Assembly: GCA_963713445.1 (NCBI GenBank)
Contig: CAVQMB010000031.1
Coordinates: 1-64,000, forward strand
DNA from: CAVQMB01 sp963713445
GTDB lineage: Bacteria; Pseudomonadota; Gammaproteobacteria; Competibacterales; Competibacteraceae
Direction: 5' to 3'
Length of the DNA stretch: 64,000 bases
The translations under genes and the position numbers were made by a program. The notes beneath the pieces are model-generated. The model saw only the letters and a list, made by a program, of their open reading frames with translations. It ran no database searches and was not told the origin of the DNA. This document shows, piece after piece, positions 46,853-54,415 of the stretch (its first letter is position 1; each line of letters begins with the position of its first letter).

Positions 46853-47470
46853 CGTTCGCCTCCGTAGTGTCGCGCCGTGGTCGCCAGCAGGGTGCGGGTG
46901 GCGGCGATCGCCGCGCGCGCGGCCTGTTCGGCTTGCTTGCCCTGTTCGGCGTCGGTCCACAGGTCGGCGCTGGCGATCAGGCCCTGTTTGGCCTGCTGCT
47001 CCCGGTACTTGATGCGGTCGTGCACCAGGTGGGTGGTCTCGAGCGCGTTCAACTGCTTGATGTAGGCGGCATCGAGCGCCTGCACCGCCGACAGAAAGCC
47101 ACCGGTCAGCGCCTGCTCGGCGCTCGCCAGGGTCTGGCGCTGCTTGGCCGCGGCCAGCTCCTCGGAGGTGTCCCACAGCGGGATGATGACCTCGAAGCGG
47201 GCGTTGAGTCCGCCGGCCTCGATGACGCCGTTGCTATTGGCGGTGGCCTGCTGCGCGTAACTGAGGCGCACCCGACTGGACCAGGCATGCTGGTCGGCCA
47301 CCGCGGCGAGCCGGGCCTTCTCGGCGCGGATCACGGCGGATTCCTGCAACGCCAGCGCCAGGGCTTTGTCCAGCGGGCCGTTGTCGCCCTGGCGCTGGAC
47401 CGGGGCACCGGCCGCGAGGGCAGGGACTATAGCGAGTGCCAGCAGGAGCGCCAGGGCCGTTGTGCGCATA
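46798..47470 (-). CDS. Exported helical protein, TolC-like
   Basis: A 224-residue protein with a clear signal peptide (LALLLALAIVPALAAGAP). Long helices follow (DKALALALQESAVIRAEKA, GGFLSAVQALDAAYIKQLNA, EQGKQAEQAARAAIAATRTL) separated by a RLSYAQQATANSNGVIEAGG-type strand segment. The pattern resembles half of a TolC-like outer-membrane factor, but it is too short for a full TolC. The start at 47470 is supported by GGAGG eight bases upstream. With the adjacent membrane ATPase it may form an envelope complex. Confidence 0.6.
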
Positions 47471-47483
47471 AGCGGATACCTCC

Positions 47484-47846
47484 TCAGAAGGGACGTCGTC
47501 GGGTGGGTCCGGTCGTCCAGGCGTTGCGGCGGCGGCCGGTAGCGGTCCTGGAGCTCACGGCGCAGGTCGTCGGCCAGATCGCCCGCGGTGTAGGCCGTCA
47601 CCGGCCGGGCCTGGTACTGCCCGGCGACCGACGGGCCAGGGTCTCGTCCACCGGGGTGATGGCGTAGATCGCCGCCGGCGCGAGGATCTTGGTCCAGGCC
47701 GCCACCCGCTCGGTGGCGGGGATGTCGACCCGCAGGAACGCGGCCCCGCCGATCGCCAGCGGCGCTACGTGCCGGCGTAGACCTTGTGGCCCATGGCCTC
47801 GACGATGGCCCAGGTCTCGAACGGGTGTTCGGTGTCACGGTCCATG
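47484..47846 (-). CDS. Phage-associated small protein (frameshifted)
   Basis: About 120 residues: MDRDTEHPFETWAIVEAMGH, then APLAIGGAAFLRVDIPATER, AWTKILAPAAIYAITPVDET and LARSVAGQYQARPVTAY. This pattern recurs in many prophage and island genomes of gammaproteobacteria ('FETWAIVE...AIGGxxFLRVDVP...AIYxIxPV') without known function. Shifts near 47770 and 47640 occur, and the end is probably a TGA at 47484-47486 inside the next gene's ribosome site. A beta-rich fold is likely. Confidence 0.6.
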
Positions 47847-47848
47847 GC

Positions 47849-48100
47849 TTACTCCACGTTGTCCAGCGGCAGCTCGCTCTGCACCGCCTCCAGGCGCACG
47901 CTGACCTCCTCGGCCGGCAGCATGCCGAACAGATGGGCCGCGGTGAGCGAATCCAGGGCGCTCGCGGCGAGCACCACCTCCACAGTGCCGTCGGGTTTGC
48001 CGGTGACCTTCTTCAGCGCGGCCAGCAGCCGGCAACTGCGGTGCTTGACCGCGGCGCCGGTCGGCCGGGCCGGGATGTCGTATACGCCCTCATCGTTCAT
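47849..48100 (-). CDS. Small hypothetical protein of the phage-like module
   Basis: 83 residues, starting MNDEGVYDIPARPTGAAVKH, then SCRLLAALKKVTGKPDGTVE and VLAASALDSLTAAHLFGML, ending LEAVQSELPLDNVE. It overlaps the stop of the VRR-NUC gene (ATGA) and precedes the next gene by two bases, so it is translationally coupled. The frame is undamaged. No domain is recognised. Confidence 0.55.
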   Translation of the reverse strand: MNDEGVYDIPARPTGAAVKHRSCRLLAALKKVTGKPDGTVEVVLAASALDSLTAAHLFGMLPAEEVSVRLEAVQSELPLDNVE

Positions 48101-48582
48101 CAATCGTCTCCGGTCGCTTCGAGGTACTGGATGATGGAGCGCCGTGCCGCCTGCCAGCCGACGGCGGTGGTGGCGATGAAACCCTGGGCGCGCATGGCGA
48201 TCTGCCAGGCCCGTTGTGCCTTGGTAAGCCGCCCGCGGGCGACCTTGAGTTCCAGCCACAGCCCGCTGAAACCGGCGCGCTTCACCGGCAGCAGGTAGTC
48301 GCTGACACCCGCTTTCACGCCCATCGCGGCGAGCTTACGCCCGACCGCCGCCGAACGCGGCTCGCCATTGGGGATGTGGAACAGCAGCCGCAGCTCGGGA
48401 TACTGCAGTTGCGCGCCACGCGCCCACTGCACCAGCAGCCGGGCGTGATCGGCCTCGCACAGGCCGTCGTCGTCGACCGGGACCGGTTCGGCAGCCGGAC
48501 ACCCGGTCGAGCGGCCGCCGGCGGCCCGGCGTTCGCGCCAGGCCTCGAGCTGGGCGGGGTTCCAGCGCAGTCCGCCGCTCAT
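48100..48582 (-). CDS. VRR-NUC domain nuclease
   Basis: A 160-residue restriction-fold nuclease. The VRR-NUC core is at residues 43-155: CEADHARLLVQWARGAQLQY, then LFHIPNGEPRSAAVGRKL. The catalytic triad D...ExK appears as GVKAGVSDYLLPV and GLWLELKVARGRLTKAQR, and GWQAARRSIIQYL follows at the end. Such stand-alone VRR-NUC proteins are frequent in phages, where they process branched DNA during replication or packaging. The gene is intact and coupled to its neighbours. Confidence 0.85.
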   Translation of the reverse strand: MSGGLRWNPAQLEAWRERRAAGGRSTGCPAAEPVPVDDDGLCEADHARLLVQWARGAQLQYPELRLLFHIPNGEPRSAAVGRKLAAMGVKAGVSDYLLPVKRAGFSGLWLELKVARGRLTKAQRAWQIAMRAQGFIATTAVGWQAARRSIIQYLEATGDD

Positions 48583-48631
48583 GGTTCAGTCTCCGACACC
48601 CGTTGCCGGCGTCCGGCCTCCATCCGGTCAA

Positions 48632-49571
48632 TCATTCGCGGCCTCCGTTGGCCTTGCGGAACTGGGCGAGGTAGCGCTCCGGGTCCTCGCCGCGCAGCCG
48701 GGCGTGGTGGCGCAACACCTCGTCGGTGGTGGGCTCGCGCACCGCTGCGGCGACCGGGCGCCGTTGGCGGGCCAACGCCACAGCCTCGCCGGGCGTGGTA
48801 TCCAGCGTGCCCTCGGCCCAGCGCCGCGCCAGCGCACCCAGCAGCGCCAGCGGCTTGCGTGCGGTGCCGGCCTGCATCGCCGCGGCCAGCACATCGAGCA
48901 CCGCCTGGCGCTCATCCGGCGTCACCGGCGCGAGCAGCCGTTCGGCCCGCCGGCGGTCGGCGGCAGACAACGCCGGAGGCCATACCAACGGCCCCGGATC
49001 ACCTGCGGTTGGTTCACCGTCCCCCGTTTCATCACGACAACGACTGACCACCGGGTTGTCGTGGTCGGTTGACTGACGGTTCAACTGACGGTTCGGGTCC
49101 GGCTCCCGGACTACCGCCAGACCGGCTGCCGGACTACCGGGTCCGGGAGACGGACTACCGGGGTCCGCCTCTCGGACTACCCCTGGTCCGGGTGCCGGAC
49201 TACCCCCGTCCGATTCCCGGACTACTCCTGGTCCGGCTGCCGGACTACCCCCGTCCGATTCCCGGACTACCCCCGGTCCGGCTGCCGGACTACTGCGGTC
49301 CGATTCCCGGACCACCGCCTCGATCGGCAGCCGGTAGCGGGTCGAGCGCCGCGGGCCACCCCGTGCCCGCGCCACCAGCCCGGACTTCTTCCAGGGCATT
49401 CAGCGCCGTCACCACCGTGCTCCGTGCCAGCCCCGTGTCAGCGGTGAGCCGGGCGATCGACGGCCAGCACTGCCCCACGGGGTCGGCGTGCTCGGCCAGG
49501 GCCAGCAGCACCAGCTTGTGCGCCGGCGGCACCGCCCTCGACCAGGCCCAGTCGCGCGCCGCCGCGCTCAC
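48632..49571 (-). CDS. Helix-turn-helix (replication O-like) protein with a repeat region (frameshifted)
   Basis: The N-terminal winged helix reads PPAHKLVLLALAEHADPVGQ and then WPSIARLTADTGLARSTVVT, typical of phage DnaT/O-like replication proteins. After a frame change near 49390 comes SGLVARARGGPRRSTRYRLP. A tandem run of the 15-residue unit VVRESDGGSPAAGPG (four to five copies) follows, then a C-terminal helical part (RKPLALLGALARRWAEGTL, LRGEDPERYLAQFRKANGG). The repeat is a coding minisatellite and probably an extended linker. A role in initiating phage or island DNA replication is inferred from the domain and the neighbours. Confidence 0.65.
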
Positions 49572-49573
49572 GA

Positions 49574-49771
49574 TTAAGCCGCCTGCGGTGCATCATCGAG
49601 CAGCTCGGCCGGGCTCGCCTCCAGGGCTTGCGCGATGGCGATCAGCCGTTCCACGGTCAGCCGCCGCCGGCCGTTCTCGATGCGGCTGATCTCGCTCTGC
49701 GGCAGGCCGGTGCGTTCGGCCAGCGCCGCCTGGGTCAGACCCCGGTGTTTGCGAAGTTCGCGGATCCTCAT
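49574..49771 (-). CDS. Small XRE-family regulator
   Basis: A 65-residue single-domain helix-turn-helix protein: RELRKHRGLTQAALAERTGL, PQSEISRIENGRRRLTVERL, and IAIAQALEASPAELLDDAP. It is a textbook XRE/Cro fold. It heads the minus-strand phage-like operon, three bases before the O-like gene, and is divergent from the larger XRE protein, forming a two-regulator switch. Confidence 0.85.
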   Translation of the reverse strand: MRIRELRKHRGLTQAALAERTGLPQSEISRIENGRRRLTVERLIAIAQALEASPAELLDDAPQAA

Positions 49772-49789
49772 ACCGGACCTCCATGCATG

Positions 49790-49820
49790 TTATGCATATA
49801 ATAAAGACTAAAAAACATAT
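49790..49820. promoter_or_regulatory. Divergent operator/promoter between two XRE genes
   Basis: ATGCAT-GTT-ATGCAT (49793-49807) is a two-copy hexamer that reads as a dyad, followed by TATAATAAAG-like text around 49806-49816. It lies in the 113-base gap between divergent regulators and could be the shared operator of this switch. Confidence 0.5.
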
Positions 49821-49884
49821 TGCAAGACAAATTCATGCCAATAAGTCATAATCCCTTATTTCCAGTTGCCTACAACCGAGTCCG

Positions 49885-50328
49885 ATGAGAGTCAACACGT
49901 CCGCACTGAAGCGCGCACGCCAGCGTGCCGACCTGACCCAGGGCGAGCTGGCCCAGCGCACCGGGATGGATCAGGGCCATTACTCGCGGGTCGAGCGGGG
50001 CGCAAGCGGCGTCTCGCGCGAGACCCTGCTGGCCATCGCCCGGGTGTTGCAGATTCCCGTGGCCAGTCTGCTCGAAGAAGGCGACGAGCCGAGCCCGGGC
50101 GCGGAGACCACCGCCATCAGCGACACCGCGCGCGGCATCTCGGTCGACTACACCGCCCCGGCCGGGCTGCGCGAACTGGTCAAGCGCGAGGCCCTGCTCG
50201 CCATCGAGCCGGCGGAATGGTCGGCGCTGCGGGAAATCGCCCGGCTGTGGCCCAACGGCGACTTCATCACCGCCGACGGCTGGACCAGCATTCTGGCCGC
50301 GCTGCGGGCGGCGAGCCGGGCAGGGTAG
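49885..50328 (+). CDS. XRE-family repressor of the phage-like module
   Basis: A 147-residue protein: LKRARQRADLTQGELAQRTG, then MDQGHYSRVERGASGVSRET and LLAIARVLQIPVASLL form the helix-turn-helix. The C-terminal part (LRELVKREALLAIEPAEWSA, LRFIxRLWPNGDFITADGW-like) is helical and not an S24 protease. It may therefore be released by antirepressor rather than cleavage. It is the only plus-strand gene of the module and is intact. Confidence 0.8.
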   Translation: MRVNTSALKRARQRADLTQGELAQRTGMDQGHYSRVERGASGVSRETLLAIARVLQIPVASLLEEGDEPSPGAETTAISDTARGISVDYTAPAGLRELVKREALLAIEPAEWSALREIARLWPNGDFITADGWTSILAALRAASRAG

Positions 50329-50450
50329 TGTGACTAAAACGTGACGCAAGAGAGTCACGATATGTCCGGCATCGTCCATTCGAGTCACGTACGCGCGGGG
50401 CAGGGTGCGCTATGTGATTGAATTATATTGAAAAATGCAGGATAGCATTG

Positions 50451-50495
50451 CTCATAATGATGGGGTCGGTGGTTCGAGTCCACCCATAGCCACCA
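50451..50495 (+). tRNA. 3' fragment of tRNA-Met (CAT anticodon), probable integration scar
   Basis: From the anticodon loop CTCATAA (50451-50457) to CCA (50493-50495) the sequence is a good tRNA-Met. The 3' anticodon arm is TGATG, the T stem GGTGG/CCACC encloses the loop TTCGAGT, and the acceptor strand is CATAGCC with discriminator A. The 5' half is absent: the 31 bases that should hold the D arm are AT-rich and unlike a tRNA. Integrases often cross over in the anticodon or T loop and leave exactly such a fragment, so this is read as one attachment site. Confidence 0.75.
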
Positions 50496-50599
50496 TAAGT
50501 TAGTTAACCGACCGAAGCAGCAAAGAGCGTTCGTCGTGTGTTAAGGATCGGTTGGCGCAGCCTTTGTCCTGAAGGTTCAACAGAGGTCGGTGGCCGGAT
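50496..50599. other. Intergenic stretch after the tRNA fragment
   Basis: No gene is seen. It separates the putative attachment site from the chromosomal livF-like gene, whose minus-strand transcript ends here. I see no convincing terminator. Confidence 0.4.
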
Positions 50600-51466
50600 T
50601 CACCCGCCGAGAAACAGGCGGCCGACTTCTGGGTCATTGAGAAGGTCGCTCCCGGGACCGGCCAGGGCTAGCTGACCGGCAACCAGCACGTAGCCGATGT
50701 CGGCGAATTCCAGGCCTTTTTTGGCGTTCTGCTCGACCATAATGATGGTCTTGCCGCGTTCGCGCTGCAGGTCGGCGAGGATTTCGAACACCATGTCGAT
50801 GAACCGTGGTTCCAGCCCGATCGAGGGCTCGTCGACCAGCAGCACCTCCGGGTTCATGATCAGGGCGCGGGCGATTTCCAGCAGCCGCCGTTCGCCCCCT
50901 GACAGGGCGCCGGCGCGCTGGCGGCGGCGCCGGGCCAGCCGGTCGTAGCGGTCGAAAACCTGCTCCGCGGCCGCTTTGGCCTGCCGCGGCTGATCGAGCA
51001 GGAAACCGCCCATCAGCAGGTTTTCCTCTACGGTCATGTCGGGGAACACCGAGTTGTCCTGCAGAATGTAGGCGATGCCGCTGTTCCTGAGCTTGCGGTT
51101 GGGGTTGAGGCGGGTAATGTCGTCATCCTTGATCCGGATGCTGCCGCCGGTGATCCGGGTGAATCCGTAGATCGAGTGCAGCACGGTGGATTTGCCGGCG
51201 CCGTTAGGGCCGATCAGACACAGCGACTGCCCAGCACCGACCCGCAGGTCCAGCCCATGGAGTATCTCCATACGGCCATAACCGGCCACCAGCCCGTCGA
51301 TCCGGACCAGGGGTTGCTCGCCGGCGAGCGCATCGAGGGCCGCGCGATCGGGGGCCCGTGCCGATAGCTCCGCTGCGGCGCCGGCGACTGCATCGACGGA
51401 CAATACTGAATCGATGCGGCCCAGGCCATAGCCGCTGATGTGTCGGCGGGTGATGGGCCGGCTCAT
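50600..51466 (-). CDS. livF: Branched-chain amino-acid type ABC transporter ATPase, LivF-like
   Basis: ABC ATPase with Walker A LIGPNGAGKSTVLHSI, the Q-loop in AYILQDNSVFPDMTVEENLL, signature AGALSGGERRLLEIARALIM and Walker B EVLLVDEPSIGLEPRF. The core (from LVRIDGLVAGYGRMEILHGL) is normal LivF. An unusual extension of about 50 residues precedes it, so the true start may be internal, near 51310. It is the distal gene of an intact liv-type operon and overlaps livG by one base. Confidence 0.9.
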   Translation of the reverse strand: MSRPITRRHISGYGLGRIDSVLSVDAVAGAAAELSARAPDRAALDALAGEQPLVRIDGLVAGYGRMEILHGLDLRVGAGQSLCLIGPNGAGKSTVLHSIYGFTRITGGSIRIKDDDITRLNPNRKLRNSGIAYILQDNSVFPDMTVEENLLMGGFLLDQPRQAKAAAEQVFDRYDRLARRRRQRAGALSGGERRLLEIARALIMNPEVLLVDEPSIGLEPRFIDMVFEILADLQRERGKTIIMVEQNAKKGLEFADIGYVLVAGQLALAGPGSDLLNDPEVGRLFLGG

Positions 51467-52209
51467 CAGGAGGCTCCCAGGTAAGCGTCGATGACGCGCT
51501 GATCGTTGCGAATCCGGTCGGGCTCGCCGCTGGCCAGCAACTGGCCGTGGGCCAGGCAGTGGATGTGCTGCGCCAGGTTCATGATCACCCGCATGTTGTG
51601 CTCGATCACCAGCAAGGTGATGCCAAGATCGGCGTTGACCCGCTGCAGGCGCTCGATCAGGCCGTTGATCAGGGTCGGATTGATGCCGGCGGTCGGTTCG
51701 TCCAGCAGCAGCATGCGCGGCTCGTTCATTAGCGCCATGGCCAGTTCCAGCAGTTTCTGCTGGCCGAATGACAGGTCGCCGGCCGGCAGCAGCCGTTTGC
51801 TGTGCAGGCCGACGAAGGCCAGCAGTTCCTCGGCGTAGTCGCGAACCTCGGCGGCCGGCCGGCGAAACATGCTGAGCAGGGTGTCATCGGCGCTGGGGAC
51901 GCTGATTTCCAGGTTCTGCACGCAATTCATGCGGCTGTAGATGCGGGTTTGCTGGAAGGTGCGGATCAGACCCAGGCGGGCGATAGCGCCGACCCGCAGG
52001 CGCGAGATTTCACGGCCGTCGAAGCAGATCGAGCCCCCATCGGTCGGGTGGTAGCCGACGATCGAGTTGAATAAGGTGGTCTTGCCCGATCCATTGGGGC
52101 CGATAATGCCGACCACGCTGCCGGCATCGACGCTCAGCGACACCCGCTGGTTGGCAACGACCCCGCCAAACGTTTTGCTGACCTCGCGCAGCTCCAACAG
52201 GCCGCTCAC
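51466..52209 (-). CDS. livG: Branched-chain amino-acid type ABC transporter ATPase, LivG-like
   Basis: ABC ATPase: LLELREVSKTFGGVVANQRV, Walker A GIIGPNGSGKTTLFNSIVGY, IRTFQQTRIYSRMNCVQN (Q-loop), signature LSFGQQKLLELAMALM and Walker B RMLLLDEPTAGINPTL. The GTG at 52209 is chosen because AAGGAGG lies nine bases upstream; the longer frame to 52314 has no family similarity. Signature LSFGQQ is the LivG variant. It pairs with LivF to energise the transporter. Confidence 0.9.
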   Translation of the reverse strand: MSGLLELREVSKTFGGVVANQRVSLSVDAGSVVGIIGPNGSGKTTLFNSIVGYHPTDGGSICFDGREISRLRVGAIARLGLIRTFQQTRIYSRMNCVQNLEISVPSADDTLLSMFRRPAAEVRDYAEELLAFVGLHSKRLLPAGDLSFGQQKLLELAMALMNEPRMLLLDEPTAGINPTLINGLIERLQRVNADLGITLLVIEHNMRVIMNLAQHIHCLAHGQLLASGEPDRIRNDQRVIDAYLGAS

Positions 52210-52300
52210 CGAAGGTACCTCCTTCTGGTTATCGGTCGAGTATAGCTGCCGATGATAACAGTTCGCGCAAATTGATGGACGAACCGGCCGGCATCGCGGG

Positions 52301-52480
52301 TCAGCGCCCCGCACTGGCCGCCGAGCGGTTCATCATACGATACGACACCAGCACCGGAACCAGGGTCAAGGCCATTACCACCAGCACCACCACGTTGACC
52401 TCCGGTAGCTTCTGACCCGGCCGGATGGCACCGAAAATCCACAGCGGCAAGGTGTTCTCGGCGCCGGTGGCCCTGGCCGT
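52301..52480 (-). pseudogene. C-terminal remnant of a spermidine/putrescine-type ABC permease
   Basis: Between livG and livM the minus strand encodes ENTLPLWIFGAIRPGQKLPE, then VNVVVLVVMALTLVPVLVSY and RMMNRSAASAGR with a stop at 52301-52303. This is the end of a PotC/PotI-like polyamine permease, including its last membrane helix. No ribosome site or upstream coding part exists, because the frame runs into livM. It is a gene scrap left by rearrangement. Confidence 0.65.
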
Positions 52481-52508
52481 GGCTGCTCGTGTCCGCCCTC
52501 GGCGGCGC

Positions 52509-53492
52509 TCAGGAAACCAGGGCGTGCGCTCTGCGCTCGCGCCACCAGCCGAGAATGCCGCGCGGGAAGAACACCACGATCAGCACGATCAGCAGACCCA
52601 TGGCAACTCGCTGCCAGCCGAACAGGTAGGTCCAGAATAGCTGCTGGGTGACATGGAACAACACAGCGCCCAGGACCGGACCCCATAACGTCCCGCGGCC
52701 GCCCAGGATGGGCATCAGCACCATCCAGACCCCGTAGGTTGCACCGGCGAACGCCAGATCACGCGGGTCGATGAAGCCTACCAGATTGCCCACCGGACCG
52801 CCGGCCGCTCCCAGGAACAGTGCCGCCACGCACCAGGCCATCGTTTTGTAGCGGGTGGTGGGCAGGCCCATGGCCTCGGCCTTATCCTCATCATCGCGGA
52901 TGGCGTTGATGGCCAGTCCGAAGCGGCGCCGGTACAGCCAGCGCACCGTGAGAAAGGTGATGATGGCCAGCGCGTACAGCAGGAAATAGAAGAACCGGCC
53001 GCGGTCGATGACCGATCCCGGGAATTGGGGTGGTACCAGCCCCGAGCCGGCGCCGAGGTATTCCCAGCTAGCGGCGATGTCGCCGGCAGCGACCGCCAGT
53101 CCGAGGGTGCCGATAGCGAAATAATGGCCGCGCATGCCCAGCATGACCGGCCCCAGTACCAGCGCCGCGACCAGTGCCAGCAGCGCCCCGGCGCCCATGC
53201 CGAGTAACAGGGCCGGGAAATAGCCCAGCCCGGAATCGCGCTGGATTACGGCACAGGCATAAACGCCCAGGCCGAAGAAGAATACGTTGCCGAACGAGTT
53301 GTAACCCATCTGGCCGCCGTTGATGTCCCAGGTGAGGGCGAACAACACCATTAGCCAGAGCAGGCCCAGATCGGCCAGATGCCCCGGCAATAGCCACGGT
53401 GCGGCCATGCCGAGGATGAAGATCAGCGTCATCAACAGGTGTTCGCGTCCGGCCCCTTTCACGCCAGGTATCTCCGCTGCCGGCGCAGCCAC
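52509..53492 (-). CDS. livM: Branched-chain amino-acid type ABC permease, LivM-like
   Basis: An intact 327-residue permease with about ten membrane helices. The liv-type signature region is DDEDKAEAMGLPTTRYKTMA (EAA-like loop). Others are FALTWDINGGQMGYNSFGNV, GMRGHYFAIGTLGLAVAAGD and LGGRGTLWGPVLGAVLFHVT. It overlaps livH by 34 bases. With LivH it forms the translocation pathway. Confidence 0.9.
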   Translation of the reverse strand: MAAPAAEIPGVKGAGREHLLMTLIFILGMAAPWLLPGHLADLGLLWLMVLFALTWDINGGQMGYNSFGNVFFFGLGVYACAVIQRDSGLGYFPALLLGMGAGALLALVAALVLGPVMLGMRGHYFAIGTLGLAVAAGDIAASWEYLGAGSGLVPPQFPGSVIDRGRFFYFLLYALAIITFLTVRWLYRRRFGLAINAIRDDEDKAEAMGLPTTRYKTMAWCVAALFLGAAGGPVGNLVGFIDPRDLAFAGATYGVWMVLMPILGGRGTLWGPVLGAVLFHVTQQLFWTYLFGWQRVAMGLLIVLIVVFFPRGILGWWRERRAHALVS

Positions 53493-54358
53493 AGATTGCG
53501 CCAGACCAGGATCATCACCAGCAGCACGTAGATGAAAGCGGTCTGGTACTCCGCTCCCAGGATGAAGCCGGCAAAATTCTCGGCCGCGCCCAGCCCCAGA
53601 GCGGCCACGATGACCGCACCCAGGTTGCCCAGTCCGGCGATGATCACGATCATGAACGAGCGCACCGTGTAGGTCAGCCCCAGGTAGGGGTGGATGACCC
53701 AGGTCAGCACCACCAGGCCACCGGCGGCGCCGCAGATCGCGGCATTGATGCCGAAGGTGGCGGCGTAGACCCGGTCGGTATCGATGCCCAGGACCCGGGC
53801 GGCGCGGGCATTCTGGGCGGTGGCGCGGATCGCCTGGCCCAGCCGCGAGCGGCGCATGAACACGATCAACACCGTGCCCAGCAACAGCGCGGCGATAGCA
53901 GCGATCACCTTGATGCGGTCGATCGATACCAGGCCGTTGAAAAAGAACCAGCTGCCCAGGTTGGCCGACAGCGAGCGGATGTCGGCACCAAACAGCTGGT
54001 TCATCAGCTGCTGCAGCAGGATGCTGATGCCGAAGGTGGCTAGCAGCGAGGTAAACAGGTCCTGATCGACGATCCGGAAGATCACCGCCCGGTACATGGC
54101 CACGCCGACGAAGTACATCACTCCGGTGGCGATGGGAATACCCAGCAGCGGGCTGATGCCGTAGCCGGCCAGGAAGTAGACGATGAAGCCGCCCAGCATG
54201 ACCAGCTCGCCCTGGGCTATGTTGATGACATTCATCACGCCCCAGACCAATGCCATGCCGTAGGCTGCCAGCGCAAATATGGCGCCCGCCAGCATGCCGT
54301 TGATGAGCAGCTGCAGGTTAAGGACGGGGGCGTTCAGCAGAAGACTGAGGTTCGACAT
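53459..54358 (-). CDS. livH: Branched-chain amino-acid type ABC permease, LivH-like
   Basis: An intact 299-residue permease: LINGMLAGAIFALAAYGMAL, VMNVINIAQGELVMLGGFIV, AIRATAQNARAARVLGIDTD (cytoplasmic EAA-like loop) and SFMIVIIAGLGNLGAVIVAA. These are the expected LivH landmarks. It lies 57 bases after the binding-protein gene. Substrate identity cannot be set from sequence; urea, amino acids and aromatic compounds all use this family. Confidence 0.9.
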   Translation of the reverse strand: MSNLSLLLNAPVLNLQLLINGMLAGAIFALAAYGMALVWGVMNVINIAQGELVMLGGFIVYFLAGYGISPLLGIPIATGVMYFVGVAMYRAVIFRIVDQDLFTSLLATFGISILLQQLMNQLFGADIRSLSANLGSWFFFNGLVSIDRIKVIAAIAALLLGTVLIVFMRRSRLGQAIRATAQNARAARVLGIDTDRVYAATFGINAAICGAAGGLVVLTWVIHPYLGLTYTVRSFMIVIIAGLGNLGAVIVAALGLGAAENFAGFILGAEYQTAFIYVLLVMILVWRNLWLRRQRRYLA

Positions 54359-54415
54359 GCGATGCCTGCCGCGCGGGCAACCCCGGCCGGAACGGCCGGG
54401 GTTTGGTTCACAGGA

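Noticed and set aside
49094..49318. Regular repeats resembling a CRISPR array
   Set aside because: The 45-bp units are contiguous, without unique spacers, and lie in frame within a protein gene.
50408..50495. Complete functional tRNA-Met gene
   Set aside because: The region between the acceptor and anticodon arms is 31 AT-rich bases with no D arm, and the first acceptor pair is mismatched.
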